In this document: piece by piece, positions 53,593 to 63,163 of the stretch
Layout: every line of letters begins with the position of its first letter
Numbering within the stretch: position 1 is the first letter of the stretch
Program-made: the position numbers and the translations under genes
Notes under the pieces: model-generated
What the model saw: only the letters and a program-made list of their open reading frames with translations
The model's database searches: none
Told to the model about the DNA's origin: nothing
DNA from: Mycobacterium lentiflavum
GTDB lineage: Bacteria; Actinomycetota; Actinomycetes; Mycobacteriales; Mycobacteriaceae
Assembly: GCF_022374895.2 (NCBI RefSeq)
Contig: NZ_CP092423.2
Location: 992,001 to 1,056,000, forward strand
Direction of reading: 5' to 3'
DNA length: 64,000 nt

Positions 53593-53706
53593 GTGAAGGT
53601 CAACCCCAGCGTGAAGCCGATTTGCGACAAGTGCAGGGTGATCCGTCGGCATGGGCGGGTCATGGTGATCTGCTCCGATCCACGCCACAAGCAGCGCCAG
53701 GGCTAG
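53593..53706 (+). CDS. rpmJ: 50S ribosomal protein L36
   Basis: 37 aa with a GTG start ([19 protein letters not shown]), ending [10 protein letters not shown]. The zinc-binding pattern C-x2-C, then C and H ([13 protein letters not shown]) marks the zinc form of L36. The stop is TAG at 53704-53706. A 217-base structured leader separates it from rpsM. Confidence 0.96.
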
Positions 53707-53802
53707 CCACGACCGCAAGCACGGCGTAACGGGTCGGCACAAACGAACCAAGACCCAGGCCGAGCAGCACCTACAACTAAATGCAGACCTCCCAGCACCA
53801 CT

Positions 53803-53875
53803 GAACGGCTCGCATCTTTAGAGATGGGTCCGTTCATCTACGCCCGGTCGGAGGCCGGGCCCCGATCGATTCGGG
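53803..53875 (+). promoter_or_regulatory. structured leader of rpsM, three consecutive hairpins
   Basis: Three stems in the 217-base rpmJ-rpsM gap: GAACGG/CCGTTC with inner CATC/GATG (53803-53835); perfect GCCCGG/CCGGGC (53842-53860); perfect CCCGA/TCGGG (53861-53875). In E. coli the alpha operon is repressed by S4 binding to a folded rpsM leader, and rpsD lies in this operon too. I infer a comparable control or processing element; the folds do not visibly copy the E. coli pseudoknot. Confidence 0.5.
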
Positions 53876-53923
53876 AACGGGCTGGGAAAAGACCTCCGCT
53901 TAGAAAAAGAGGAAACGCCACCT

Positions 53924-54298
53924 ATGGCTCGACTAGTAGGCGTCGATCTGCCGCGTGACAAGCGGATGGAGATCGCGCTGACCTACATCTTCGGCATCGG
54001 CCGTACCCGCTCCACCGAGATCTTGGAAGCGACCGGCATCGACCGGAATCTGCGCACCAGGGACCTCACCGACGACCAGCTGACCCACCTGCGTGACTAC
54101 ATCGAGGCCAACCTCAAGGTCGAGGGTGACCTGCGCCGCGAGGTTCAGGCCGACATCCGCCGCAAGATCGAGATCGGCTGCTATCAGGGTCTGCGGCACC
54201 GCCGCGGCCTGCCGGTGCGTGGCCAGCGCACCAAGACCAACGCGCGTACCCGCAAGGGCCCCAAGCGCACCATCGCCGGCAAGAAGAAGGCCAGGTAA
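53924..54298 (+). CDS. rpsM: 30S ribosomal protein S13
   Basis: S13 of the small-subunit head, 124 aa. It has [40 protein letters not shown] and the C-terminal [20 protein letters not shown], all standard. AAGAGGAAA precedes the ATG. rpsK follows six bases after the stop. Confidence 0.98.
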   Translation: MARLVGVDLPRDKRMEIALTYIFGIGRTRSTEILEATGIDRNLRTRDLTDDQLTHLRDYIEANLKVEGDLRREVQADIRRKIEIGCYQGLRHRRGLPVRGQRTKTNARTRKGPKRTIAGKKKAR

Positions 54299-54304
54299 CC
54301 GCCC

Positions 54305-54724
<420 letters not shown>

Positions 54725-54734
54725 GAGGAGAATC

Positions 54735-55340
54735 ATGGCTCGTTACACCGGACCCATCACCCGCAAATCGCGCCGGCTGCGCACCGACCTCGTCGGTGGC
54801 GACCAGGCCTTCGAGAAGCGTCCCTACCCGCCCGGCCAGCACGGCCGCGCACGGATCAAGGAAAGCGAATACCTCCTGCAGCTGCAGGAGAAGCAGAAGG
54901 CCCGCTTCACCTACGGCGTAATGGAAAAGCAGTTCCGTCGCTACTACGAAGAGGCCGTGCGCCACTCCGGCAAGACCGGTGAGAACCTGCTGCAGATCCT
55001 GGAGAGCCGGTTGGACAACGTCGTGTACCGCGCCGGGCTGGCGCGTACCCGCCGGATGGCCCGCCAGCTGGTCAGCCACGGGCACTTCAGCGTCAACGGC
55101 GTGCACGTCAATGTCCCCAGCTACCGGGTGTCGCAGTACGACATCATCGACGTGCGGGACGGGTCGCTGAACACCGTGCCCTTCCAGATCGCGCGGGAGA
55201 CGGCGGGCGACCGTCCGATCCCGAGCTGGCTGCAGGTGGTGGGGGAGCGTCAGCGCATCCTCGTGCACCAATTGCCCGAGCGCGCACAGATCGACGTGCC
55301 GCTCACCGAGCAGCTCATCGTCGAGTACTACTCGAAGTAA
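54735..55340 (+). CDS. rpsD: 30S ribosomal protein S4
   Basis: S4, primary 16S binder and classical alpha-operon repressor, 201 aa. N-terminus MARYTGPITRKSRRLRTDLV; S4 RNA-binding domain LESRLDNVVYRAGLARTRRM and ARQLVSHGHFSVNGVHVNVP. The N-terminal zinc Cys of some S4 proteins are absent (C- form). A hairpin starts directly after the stop. Confidence 0.98.
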   Translation: MARYTGPITRKSRRLRTDLVGGDQAFEKRPYPPGQHGRARIKESEYLLQLQEKQKARFTYGVMEKQFRRYYEEAVRHSGKTGENLLQILESRLDNVVYRAGLARTRRMARQLVSHGHFSVNGVHVNVPSYRVSQYDIIDVRDGSLNTVPFQIARETAGDRPIPSWLQVVGERQRILVHQLPERAQIDVPLTEQLIVEYYSK

Positions 55341-55371
55341 AGACCCCCTGCGCTGAACCCGGCGCAGGTCT
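55341..55371 (+). terminator. hairpin between rpsD and rpoA
   Basis: Starts at the base after the rpsD stop: AGACC and CTGCGC pair with GCGCAG and GTCT across a small bulge and a 7-base loop. There is no T-tract. It may attenuate transcription or mark an RNA processing point between the ribosomal genes and rpoA rather than stop transcription completely. Confidence 0.45.
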
Positions 55372-55373
55372 GA

Positions 55374-56459
<1,086 letters not shown>

Positions 56460-56464
56460 CGCAC

Positions 56465-56510
56465 GTCCGGCGACGATGCGGCCGTGCAGCGGCCGCTGAG
56501 GAACCGGACA
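56465..56510 (+). other. nested inverted repeats in the rpoA-rplQ gap
   Basis: An outer stem GTCCGG (56465-56470) / CCGGAC (56505-56510) encloses a perfect inner hairpin GCGGCCG (56478-56484), loop TGCAG, CGGCCGC (56490-56496). It lies in the 117-base gap between rpoA and rplQ. No T-tract follows. It may be an attenuator or RNase processing site, or set different levels of rpoA and rplQ. Confidence 0.5.
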
Positions 56511-56576
56511 CATGCAACACCGTCCGTCCCGGCCCTACCTGATACGGGGGTCGGCCGCTAAATAGGAGATAGTGCA

Positions 56577-57209
56577 ATGCCCAAGCCCACTAAGGGCCCT
56601 CGCCTCGGCGGGTCGTCTTCGCACCAGAAGGCTCTGCTGGCCAACCTGGCCACGTCGCTGTTCGAGCACGGTCGTATCAAGACGACCGAGCCCAAGGCAC
56701 GTGCGCTGCGGCCGTACGCGGAGAAGCTGATCACGCACGCGAAAAAGGGCACGCTGCACAATCGCCGAGAGGTGATGAAGAAGATCCGCGACAAGGACGT
56801 GGTGCACGCCCTTTTCGCGGAGATCGGGCCGCACTTCGCCGATCGTGAGGGTGGCTACACCCGCATCATCAAGGTCGAGGCGCGCAAGGGCGACAACGCC
56901 CCGATGGCCGTGATCGAGCTGGTGCAGGAAAAGACCGTCACCTCGGAGGCCGACCGTGCGCGTCGGGTGAAGGCTTCTAAGAAGTCTTCCGAGACGGGAG
57001 AGGCGCCGGTGGCTGCGGCCGCCGCGCCGCAGGCCGCGGTCGAGCCCGAGGCCGCCGAAGGCCCGACGGCCGAGGAGGCGACGGCTGTCGAAGCCGAGGT
57101 CGAGGAGACCACGACCGCTGAGGCCGTTGAGCCGGCTACCGAGGCTGAAGCGACCGAGCAGCCCGAGGCTGAGACCGCCGACGAGGGTGACGAGCCCACC
57201 GACAAGTAG
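56577..57209 (+). CDS. rplQ: 50S ribosomal protein L17 with long acidic C-terminal tail
   Basis: 210 aa against 127 in E. coli. The first 120 residues are normal L17: [55 protein letters not shown]. The last about 85 residues are an Ala/Glu/Thr-rich acidic tail (such as [20 protein letters not shown]), longer than I recall for M. tuberculosis L17. The GTG of truA lies inside its last codons. Confidence 0.97.
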   Translation: MPKPTKGPRLGGSSSHQKALLANLATSLFEHGRIKTTEPKARALRPYAEKLITHAKKGTLHNRREVMKKIRDKDVVHALFAEIGPHFADREGGYTRIIKVEARKGDNAPMAVIELVQEKTVTSEADRARRVKASKKSSETGEAPVAAAAAPQAAVEPEAAEGPTAEEATAVEAEVEETTTAEAVEPATEAEATEQPEAETADEGDEPTDK

Positions 57210-58047
57210 CGAAGACGTCCGTCTTAGGCTCGATATCGCCTACGACGGAACCGATTTCGCGGGCTGGGCAACGCAGGCCGGGCAGCGCACTGTCGCCGGC
57301 GTCATCGACGACGCGCTGACGACGGTTTTCCGCACGCCGGTCAAGCTGTGGGCGGCCGGGCGCACCGACACGGGAGTACATGCCACCGGACAGGTGGCCC
57401 ATGTCGATGTGCCCGCCGCCGCCTTGCCTCATGCCTACCCACGTTCGCCGCGCGCGGGCGATCCGGAATTCCTGCCGCTGCTGCGCCGCCTGGGCCGCTT
57501 TTTGCCCACCGACGTCCGGGTGCTCGGAATTGCCCGCGCCCCAGCGGGTTTCGACGCACGGTTCTCGGCGCTGCGGCGTCATTACGAGTACCGGTTGTCG
57601 ACGGCTGCCTACGGTGTCCAGCCGCGGCAAGCGCGCTACATCACCGCTTGGCCGCGCGACCTGGACGTGGAGGCGATGAGCATCGCATCGCGAGATCTGC
57701 TGGGGTTGAACGACTTTGCGGCCTTCTGTCGCTATCGCACCGGTGCCACCACGATTCGCGACCTGCAGCGGCTGGATTGGTCGCGCGACGGCGACCTGAT
57801 CACCGCGCACGTCACCGCCGACGCGTTCTGCTGGCAGATGGTGCGCTCCCTGGTCGGTGCGCTGCTGGCCGTCGGCGAACACCGGCGCAGTGCGCAATGG
57901 TGCCGTGAATTGCTCAGCGCGCCAGCACGATCCAGCGACTTCGCGGCCGCTCCGGCGCAGGGCCTGACGCTGGTGGGCGTGGACTATCCGCCCGACGACG
58001 AGCTCGCGTCGCGCATCCTGATCACCCGCGATCTGCGCACGCGCTAG
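57187..58047 (+). CDS. truA: tRNA pseudouridine(38-40) synthase
   Basis: 286 aa from GTG 57187, overlapping rplQ by 23 bases; the open frame extends to 57127 (TTG) but that part reads through rplQ codons. Core begins [20 protein letters not shown]. The catalytic Asp is in [36 protein letters not shown] and [19 protein letters not shown] are typical of TruA. It modifies the tRNA anticodon arm; last gene of the infA-rpoA unit. Confidence 0.95.
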   Translation: MTSPPTSSEDVRLRLDIAYDGTDFAGWATQAGQRTVAGVIDDALTTVFRTPVKLWAAGRTDTGVHATGQVAHVDVPAAALPHAYPRSPRAGDPEFLPLLRRLGRFLPTDVRVLGIARAPAGFDARFSALRRHYEYRLSTAAYGVQPRQARYITAWPRDLDVEAMSIASRDLLGLNDFAAFCRYRTGATTIRDLQRLDWSRDGDLITAHVTADAFCWQMVRSLVGALLAVGEHRRSAQWCRELLSAPARSSDFAAAPAQGLTLVGVDYPPDDELASRILITRDLRTR

Positions 58048-58072
58048 TTCGAGGCATCGCCGATCGGGACGA

Positions 58073-58717
58073 CTACAGCTTGCCGGCCGCGAAGCTGGCC
58101 GCCTGATCCACCAATCCGGAGTCGATGTACGACGGTTGCAGATGCGACGCCCACACCGCCTTCCCGTTGCCGTTGCAGATCGGGTCGCCGGGCGCGCACT
58201 CCTCGATCGTCTTACCGGCGAAGGCCGGGCTGAAGCCGGGGACCGGGCCGAGCACCCGCTGAGTACCGTTGCCGAACAACGCGACTGCCGCGACGTGCTG
58301 ATCGATGCCCGGGGGCAACGGGTTCTTGAACCCGAACGAGGGCTGGGTCACTGCGATCACCAGGTCGGCCGACACGGCGCCGAGCGAGTAACCGCCGAGC
58401 ACCTCGCGGGTGTTCGGGCAGTGTTTGGCCATGTACTGGACGTGGTTGCTCATGTCGATGGCGCCCTTGGCCGGATCGACGTCGGCGGGGTAGTTGACCC
58501 CGTAGACGCCGAGGGGCAACTGCGTCTTGGACCGCAGCGAGTTGGCGAACGCATCGCCGACCAGGCCGGCGCCGGGCGGCTCCTCACGGCCGCGGGCGAA
58601 CACCACCTCGGCACCCGGACACGGCGGGCCCGCCGAGGCCACCGGCGCCAGCGTCAAAGCCGAGCCGGCGATCATGGATATCGCGAACAGCGTGTTGCCA
58701 AACGGTTTGACCCCCAT
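58073..58717 (-). CDS. secreted cutinase-family esterase, copy 1
   Basis: 214 aa. Signal peptide to about residue 29 (ALTLAPVASAGPP). Cutinase fold: VVFARGREEPPGAGLVGDAF, nucleophile in GGYSLGAVSAD (G-Y-S-L-G instead of the more common G-Y-S-Q-G), acid in CAPGDPICNGNG, His in VWASHLQPSYI. Mycobacterial members hydrolyse lipid esters. Corresponds to the cut3/cut4 (Rv3451/Rv3452) region. Fifth-position Leu for Gln is a difference from the other two copies here. Confidence 0.9.
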   Translation of the reverse strand: MGVKPFGNTLFAISMIAGSALTLAPVASAGPPCPGAEVVFARGREEPPGAGLVGDAFANSLRSKTQLPLGVYGVNYPADVDPAKGAIDMSNHVQYMAKHCPNTREVLGGYSLGAVSADLVIAVTQPSFGFKNPLPPGIDQHVAAVALFGNGTQRVLGPVPGFSPAFAGKTIEECAPGDPICNGNGKAVWASHLQPSYIDSGLVDQAASFAAGKL

Positions 58718-58801
58718 GAGCCGATGGTACGCATTTTCGGCGGGTACTAGTGAACGGCCGTGATCACTCCGCGATCGCAGTGTGACCGGATCTTTGTGCA
58801 G

Positions 58802-59464
58802 CTAGATCTTGGCGGCGACGAAATGTGCTGCCTTATTGGTCAATCCGGGCACGTAGCTGAGGTGGGCCGGCCACGAGTTGCCGTCGGAGCAGATCGGGTC
58901 GCCGGGGTTGCACACGTTGAGGATCTTGCCGCCGAAATCCGTGCTGAGGACGGTCATCAGATTGCCGGCCCGGCCCGACGGATTCCCGAACAGGACGACC
59001 GCGACGACGTGATCGGCGGCCGCGGCCGGCAAGGGATCGCGAAAGCCGAGGGCGGGTAGCGGTGCGGCCGTGACGATGTCGATGACGGCGGCGCCCTGCG
59101 AGTAGCCGCCCAGCACCAACTTGGTGTCGGGGCAGTGGTCGGCCATGTGCTGGATGTGGCCGCTGGCGTCGTTCGCGCCGTCGGTGGCGGCCAGGAAATC
59201 GTCGTTGGCAGGGTAGTTGACGCCGTAAGACCCCACATTGCGGTTGGTCTGCGCGCGCAGCGCGTTGACAAAGGCGCCGCCGACTTTGCCGAGGCCCGGA
59301 GGCTCGTCGGTTCCGCGGGCGAACACCACCTCGACGTCCGGGCACCCGGCAAACGCGCGCGGGATCAACGGCGACCCGAACACGATCGCGGCGCCCACCA
59401 CCAGTGCGGCGACTGCCAACAAGCAAAAGTTATGCGCCCGTGATCTTTTCGCGGCAAGGCTCAT
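58802..59464 (-). CDS. secreted cutinase-family esterase, copy 2
   Basis: 220 aa from ATG 59464 (MSLAAKRSRAHNFCLLAVAA). Signal/anchor helix at about 12-32, then CPDVEVVFARGTDEPPGLGK. Nucleophile in GGYSQGAAVID, acid in CNPGDPICSDG, His in WPAHLSYVPGL. The disulfide-forming cysteines of the family are in place. It lies between two paralogues, each with its own short upstream gap. Confidence 0.9.
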   Translation of the reverse strand: MSLAAKRSRAHNFCLLAVAALVVGAAIVFGSPLIPRAFAGCPDVEVVFARGTDEPPGLGKVGGAFVNALRAQTNRNVGSYGVNYPANDDFLAATDGANDASGHIQHMADHCPDTKLVLGGYSQGAAVIDIVTAAPLPALGFRDPLPAAAADHVVAVVLFGNPSGRAGNLMTVLSTDFGGKILNVCNPGDPICSDGNSWPAHLSYVPGLTNKAAHFVAAKI

Positions 59465-59495
59465 GCCGCGATAGTACGGGTTGTTGAGGGTGCGG

Positions 59496-60398
59496 TTAGT
59501 GAACCGCGGCAACCATGTCGGTCTGGGGAACCGTGGGTCCGGGCGCCGCCGGGGCCGGTGATTGCGGCGCGTAGCTGGGGCTCAGCGGGCCGGGGGTCGA
59601 CAAGCCGGGACCTGGTGCCTGTGTTTGCGGGCCGGAACCGGGCGTGTTGGGGCCAGCACCCGGAGCCGACGGCCCGTGCCCGGGCACCGACTGGCCGGTG
59701 CCGGCCATCAGTTTGGACGCGACGAACTGCGCCGCCTGGGTGGTGTAGACGGGGACATAGCCCTCGGTGTGCCCGCTCCACTCGTTGCCGGGACCGGCGT
59801 GGCAGATCGGGTCGTTGGGGTTGCAATAGTCGACGGCCTTGGAGCCGAGCATCGCACTCTGGCTGGGCAGGGTGCCGCCGGCGCGGTCGGCGACGTCACC
59901 GAAGGTGACGACGGCGGCGATGTTGTCCGCGTACTGCGGCGGCAGCTTGTTGCCCCAGCTGATACCGCCGATCGGCACGCCGGCCACGATGTCCATCACC
60001 GACGCGCCCTGCGAGTAGCCGCCCAGCACGATCTTGGTGTTGGGGCACGTTTCCACGCTCTTCTTGACGCGGTCGATGGTGTCGTTGGCCCCGTCGCCGC
60101 CGTGCAGCTGCAGCTTGCTGGCGGCGTAGTTGACGCCGTAGGGCAGGATGTTCAGACCGGTCTGCTGGCGCAGCGAGTCGACGAAGGCATCGCCGACCCG
60201 GCCCAAACCGGCCGGCTCGTTGGTGCCGCGGGCGAAGATGACCTCGACGTCGGGGCAGTCGAACGCGTGCGCAACGGGGGCCCTCGGCGTGGCGAGCAGG
60301 CCCGCGGCCGTCACCAGGGCGGCAGCGCCCAGGCCCACAAAGCGGCCAACTAACCGCATGCTGCCCACCCGACGGGTACCTATGCGCTGAGATTTCAC
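59496..60398 (-). CDS. secreted cutinase-family esterase with Pro/Gly-rich tail (Cut3-like), copy 3
   Basis: Up to 300 aa. Two starts are possible: GTG 60398 or ATG 60359 ([20 protein letters not shown]); the second gives a normal signal peptide. Cutinase motifs: [47 protein letters not shown] and the His in SGHTEGYVP. The last about 75 residues are a Pro/Gly-rich repeat-like tail ([20 protein letters not shown]), as in Cut3, perhaps for wall association. Confidence 0.9.
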   Translation of the reverse strand: MKSQRIGTRRVGSMRLVGRFVGLGAAALVTAAGLLATPRAPVAHAFDCPDVEVIFARGTNEPAGLGRVGDAFVDSLRQQTGLNILPYGVNYAASKLQLHGGDGANDTIDRVKKSVETCPNTKIVLGGYSQGASVMDIVAGVPIGGISWGNKLPPQYADNIAAVVTFGDVADRAGGTLPSQSAMLGSKAVDYCNPNDPICHAGPGNEWSGHTEGYVPVYTTQAAQFVASKLMAGTGQSVPGHGPSAPGAGPNTPGSGPQTQAPGPGLSTPGPLSPSYAPQSPAPAAPGPTVPQTDMVAAVH

Positions 60399-60514
60399 GG
60401 CGCAACTCTACCCAAATTGAGGCCTCTCCAAACCTGTGGGCTGTGGATAACCGGCGGCGGGGACGCCGCGGTGCGGTTAACGTGACCAGCGGATTCGCGG
60501 ACTTTGGGAGGCCA

Positions 60515-61897
60515 GTGCCCCACCAATCGACGACTTGGGCGCAAGTCAGCGGTTACCGATTCCTGCTACGCCGGATTGAGCGCGCACTACTGGGCGGTGC
60601 TTATGGGACTTTCGGTGAACCGCTGCGAGCCCGCACCGGGCCGCTGACGGTGGGCTGGGTACTGACGGCCGTCGCGGTGGTGGGATGTGCGCTCATTGGA
60701 TTGCTGCGGCCGCACGTCCGGCTGGATCACGCCCAGATCGTGATGGGCAAGGAGACCGGAGCGCTATATGTGCGAGTCGGCGATACCTGGCACCCGGTGC
60801 TCAACCTGGCTTCGGCGCGGTTGGTCGCGGCGACAGATGCCAATCCGCAGGCAGTGCCCGAGCCCGAATTACGCCGTACCAAACGTGGTCCCCTGCTGGG
60901 CATTCCCGGCGCACCGCAGCTTCTCGGCCCGCAGCTTTCCGGCGATGATGCGGTCTGGACGATCTGCGATACCGAAGGTGCAACGGCCACGACGGTGATC
61001 GTCGGGCCCGCCGGCGGACCGTCGGCCCATCGCCTGGCACGCGATCAGGCTCTGCTGGTCGCACCGGGTACGGGTCCGCCCACATACCTGCTGTACGACG
61101 GCGAGCGGGCTGTCGTGGATCTTGCGGACACCGCGGTCGTGCGCGCATTACGCCTGGAGGGCCGCGTGCCACTCGTCGTTTCGCAGTCCTTGCTGAACAC
61201 GATCCCGGAGGCGCCGCCGATCACGGCTCCACGAATCCGTGGCGTGGGGGGCAGGTCGGCCGGACTACCCGACTTTCCCGTCGGCAGTGTGCTGCGTATC
61301 ACACGCGGAGATGGCGACGAGTACTACGCAGTCCTGAGCACCGGAGTCCAGCGCGTCGGCCAGGTAGCCGCGGATCTCATGCGCTTCAGCGACTCGCGCG
61401 GCGCCGCCAACATCATCGCGGTGACACCGGACGTGATTCGGGGCGCTGCGATCGTCGACTCGCTGCCGGTAGGGACCTTCCCGGAACGCGCGCCCGGGGA
61501 CCGCAGCCTGATCGGCACCACCACCGTGTGTGTGAGTTCGGGGTCGACGGCGTCCGGTGCTGAGATCCTGACCGCGAGTGGCTTGCCGCTTGCGCCCGGC
61601 CAGGTCCCGGTGTCCTTGTCGCAAGCCGACGGCCGCGGTCCCGCACTTGATGCTGTCTACTTGCCCCCCGGGCGGACCGCCTACGTGCGGGGCAATGGCG
61701 GGGCGAGCACACGCTATCTCGTCATCGACACCGGTGTGCGATTCGCGATTCACGACAACGACGCCGCCCGCGACCTCGGTCTGCAGACGGACCCTGTGCC
61801 CGTGCCGTGGTCGATGATCGCGGTCCTTCCGGCCGGGCCGGAACTGAGCAGGGCGGGCGCGTCAGTCGTCCGCGACACTATCGCGGGATCCTCGTAG
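60515..61897 (+). CDS. eccB4: ESX-4 secretion system subunit EccB4
   Basis: 460 aa from GTG 60515 (GGGAGG lies three bases upstream, close); earlier in-frame starts at 60482 and 60443 are possible. EccB begins with TTWAQVSGYRFLLRRIERAL, then one membrane segment (VGWVLTAVAVVGCALIGLL) and a large periplasmic part with RGPLLGIPGAPQLL, YLLYDGERAVVDL and DAVYLPPGRTAYV. Core membrane part of the type VII machine. Its 3' end overlaps mycP4 by 36 bases tail to tail. Confidence 0.93.
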   Translation: MPHQSTTWAQVSGYRFLLRRIERALLGGAYGTFGEPLRARTGPLTVGWVLTAVAVVGCALIGLLRPHVRLDHAQIVMGKETGALYVRVGDTWHPVLNLASARLVAATDANPQAVPEPELRRTKRGPLLGIPGAPQLLGPQLSGDDAVWTICDTEGATATTVIVGPAGGPSAHRLARDQALLVAPGTGPPTYLLYDGERAVVDLADTAVVRALRLEGRVPLVVSQSLLNTIPEAPPITAPRIRGVGGRSAGLPDFPVGSVLRITRGDGDEYYAVLSTGVQRVGQVAADLMRFSDSRGAANIIAVTPDVIRGAAIVDSLPVGTFPERAPGDRSLIGTTTVCVSSGSTASGAEILTASGLPLAPGQVPVSLSQADGRGPALDAVYLPPGRTAYVRGNGGASTRYLVIDTGVRFAIHDNDAARDLGLQTDPVPVPWSMIAVLPAGPELSRAGASVVRDTIAGSS

Positions 61898-63163
61898 CCG
61901 TTGCTTTGCCGCACCGATGATCAGCGCGCACATCAGAGCGACCAGGCACATGGCCGCTCCGCGCAACGCGATATCCCGCCCAACAGAATTCATCGGCCCG
62001 GCTGCCGGCGCGGCGATCGGCACGTGCGCCGGCGGCGGTTTGGCGACATTGGTGGGCGCGCTGGAGTCGGTGCTCACCGCGGCCAGGACGTCGATCGTGC
62101 CACTGCCGACGAATGGATTCCATCCGCCTGACGGATGATGCGCCGTCGACTCGATGCGCTGCGTCACCTGCCGCGCCGTCAACGCGGGGAACCGCGCCCG
62201 GATCAACGCGGCGAGCCCGCTGACAACAGGTGCGGCGTAGCTGGTTCCGGATAACGCCGCCGAACTCAATGACAGCACCGCCTGCCCGGTAGCGGCGACG
62301 TCGACCCACGGACCGGCAAGAGTGAAGGCCGATGGCGTCCCGTCGGCATTCACCGAACCGACGGTCAGCACGTAGTCGTCGTACCAGGCTGGACTGACCG
62401 CGACCGAGATGTTCTGCCACGTCGCATCCGGGCGCTGGGCCGGACACTGTCCGCCGCCGGTGTTTCCGGCCGCGGCGACCACGACGGCGTTCTTGACGTC
62501 GACCGCGTAGGCCAGCGCGGCGCCCAGTGCCCGGTCGTCGAGCGCCGACGTGACCGGGACGCACGCCACCGACGAAATGTTGATCACCGACGCACCCAGG
62601 TCGGCGGCAGTGCGGACCGCTTTCGCCATGGTGACTACATCGCCGATCCCCGAGTTTGACGGGTCGCTGGTCGGGGCGAATTTCGAGCTGGACTGCCGGA
62701 TGCTGATCAACGTGACGTCGGGCGCGACGCCGCTGAAACTATCTGTCGAATCGGCTGCGGCGGCGATGATTCCGGCGACCAACGTCCCGTGGGCGTCGCA
62801 ATCCTGAGTGCCGTCGCCGGTGAACACGTAGTCACCTCCGGGCACCACATCGGGCAACCGGCGATGGCGCGCAACGCCGGTGTCGATGACCGCGACTCGT
62901 TGTCCCGCGCCGCGGGTCAGCTGCCAGACGTGCGGTAAATCGAGATCTGCGAGCTGGTTTCGCCCCGGACCTGGATCCCCGGTCACCATCGTGCATACCT
63001 CGCGTTGCACCGTAGGCCTCGTGGGTGCCGGCAACGCAGGCTTCGGCAACAACCTGTCATCAATCTCTGGCGGTGAAACCGCTTGTGCTGATGGCGTTCC
63101 CCAGTGCGATAAGGCCGTCAACCCCGCTGCCGCCACCAGCCGCACGAGGCGCGACGTCCTCAT
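61862..63163 (-). CDS. mycP4: mycosin-4, ESX-4 subtilisin-like protease
   Basis: 433 aa from ATG 63163 (MRTSRLVRLVAAAGLTALSH). Signal peptide to about 28; catalytic triad Asp94 (VAVIDTGVARH), His125 (DCDAHGTLVAG), Ser318 (LSGTSYAAPVVSG); a C-terminal membrane helix (AAMCLVALMCALIIGAA) before a basic tail. It stabilises or processes ESX components outside the membrane. It starts inside the last codon of eccD4 (four-base overlap). Confidence 0.94.
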   Translation of the reverse strand: MRTSRLVRLVAAAGLTALSHWGTPSAQAVSPPEIDDRLLPKPALPAPTRPTVQREVCTMVTGDPGPGRNQLADLDLPHVWQLTRGAGQRVAVIDTGVARHRRLPDVVPGGDYVFTGDGTQDCDAHGTLVAGIIAAAADSTDSFSGVAPDVTLISIRQSSSKFAPTSDPSNSGIGDVVTMAKAVRTAADLGASVINISSVACVPVTSALDDRALGAALAYAVDVKNAVVVAAAGNTGGGQCPAQRPDATWQNISVAVSPAWYDDYVLTVGSVNADGTPSAFTLAGPWVDVAATGQAVLSLSSAALSGTSYAAPVVSGLAALIRARFPALTARQVTQRIESTAHHPSGGWNPFVGSGTIDVLAAVSTDSSAPTNVAKPPPAHVPIAAPAAGPMNSVGRDIALRGAAMCLVALMCALIIGAAKQRLRGSRDSVADD

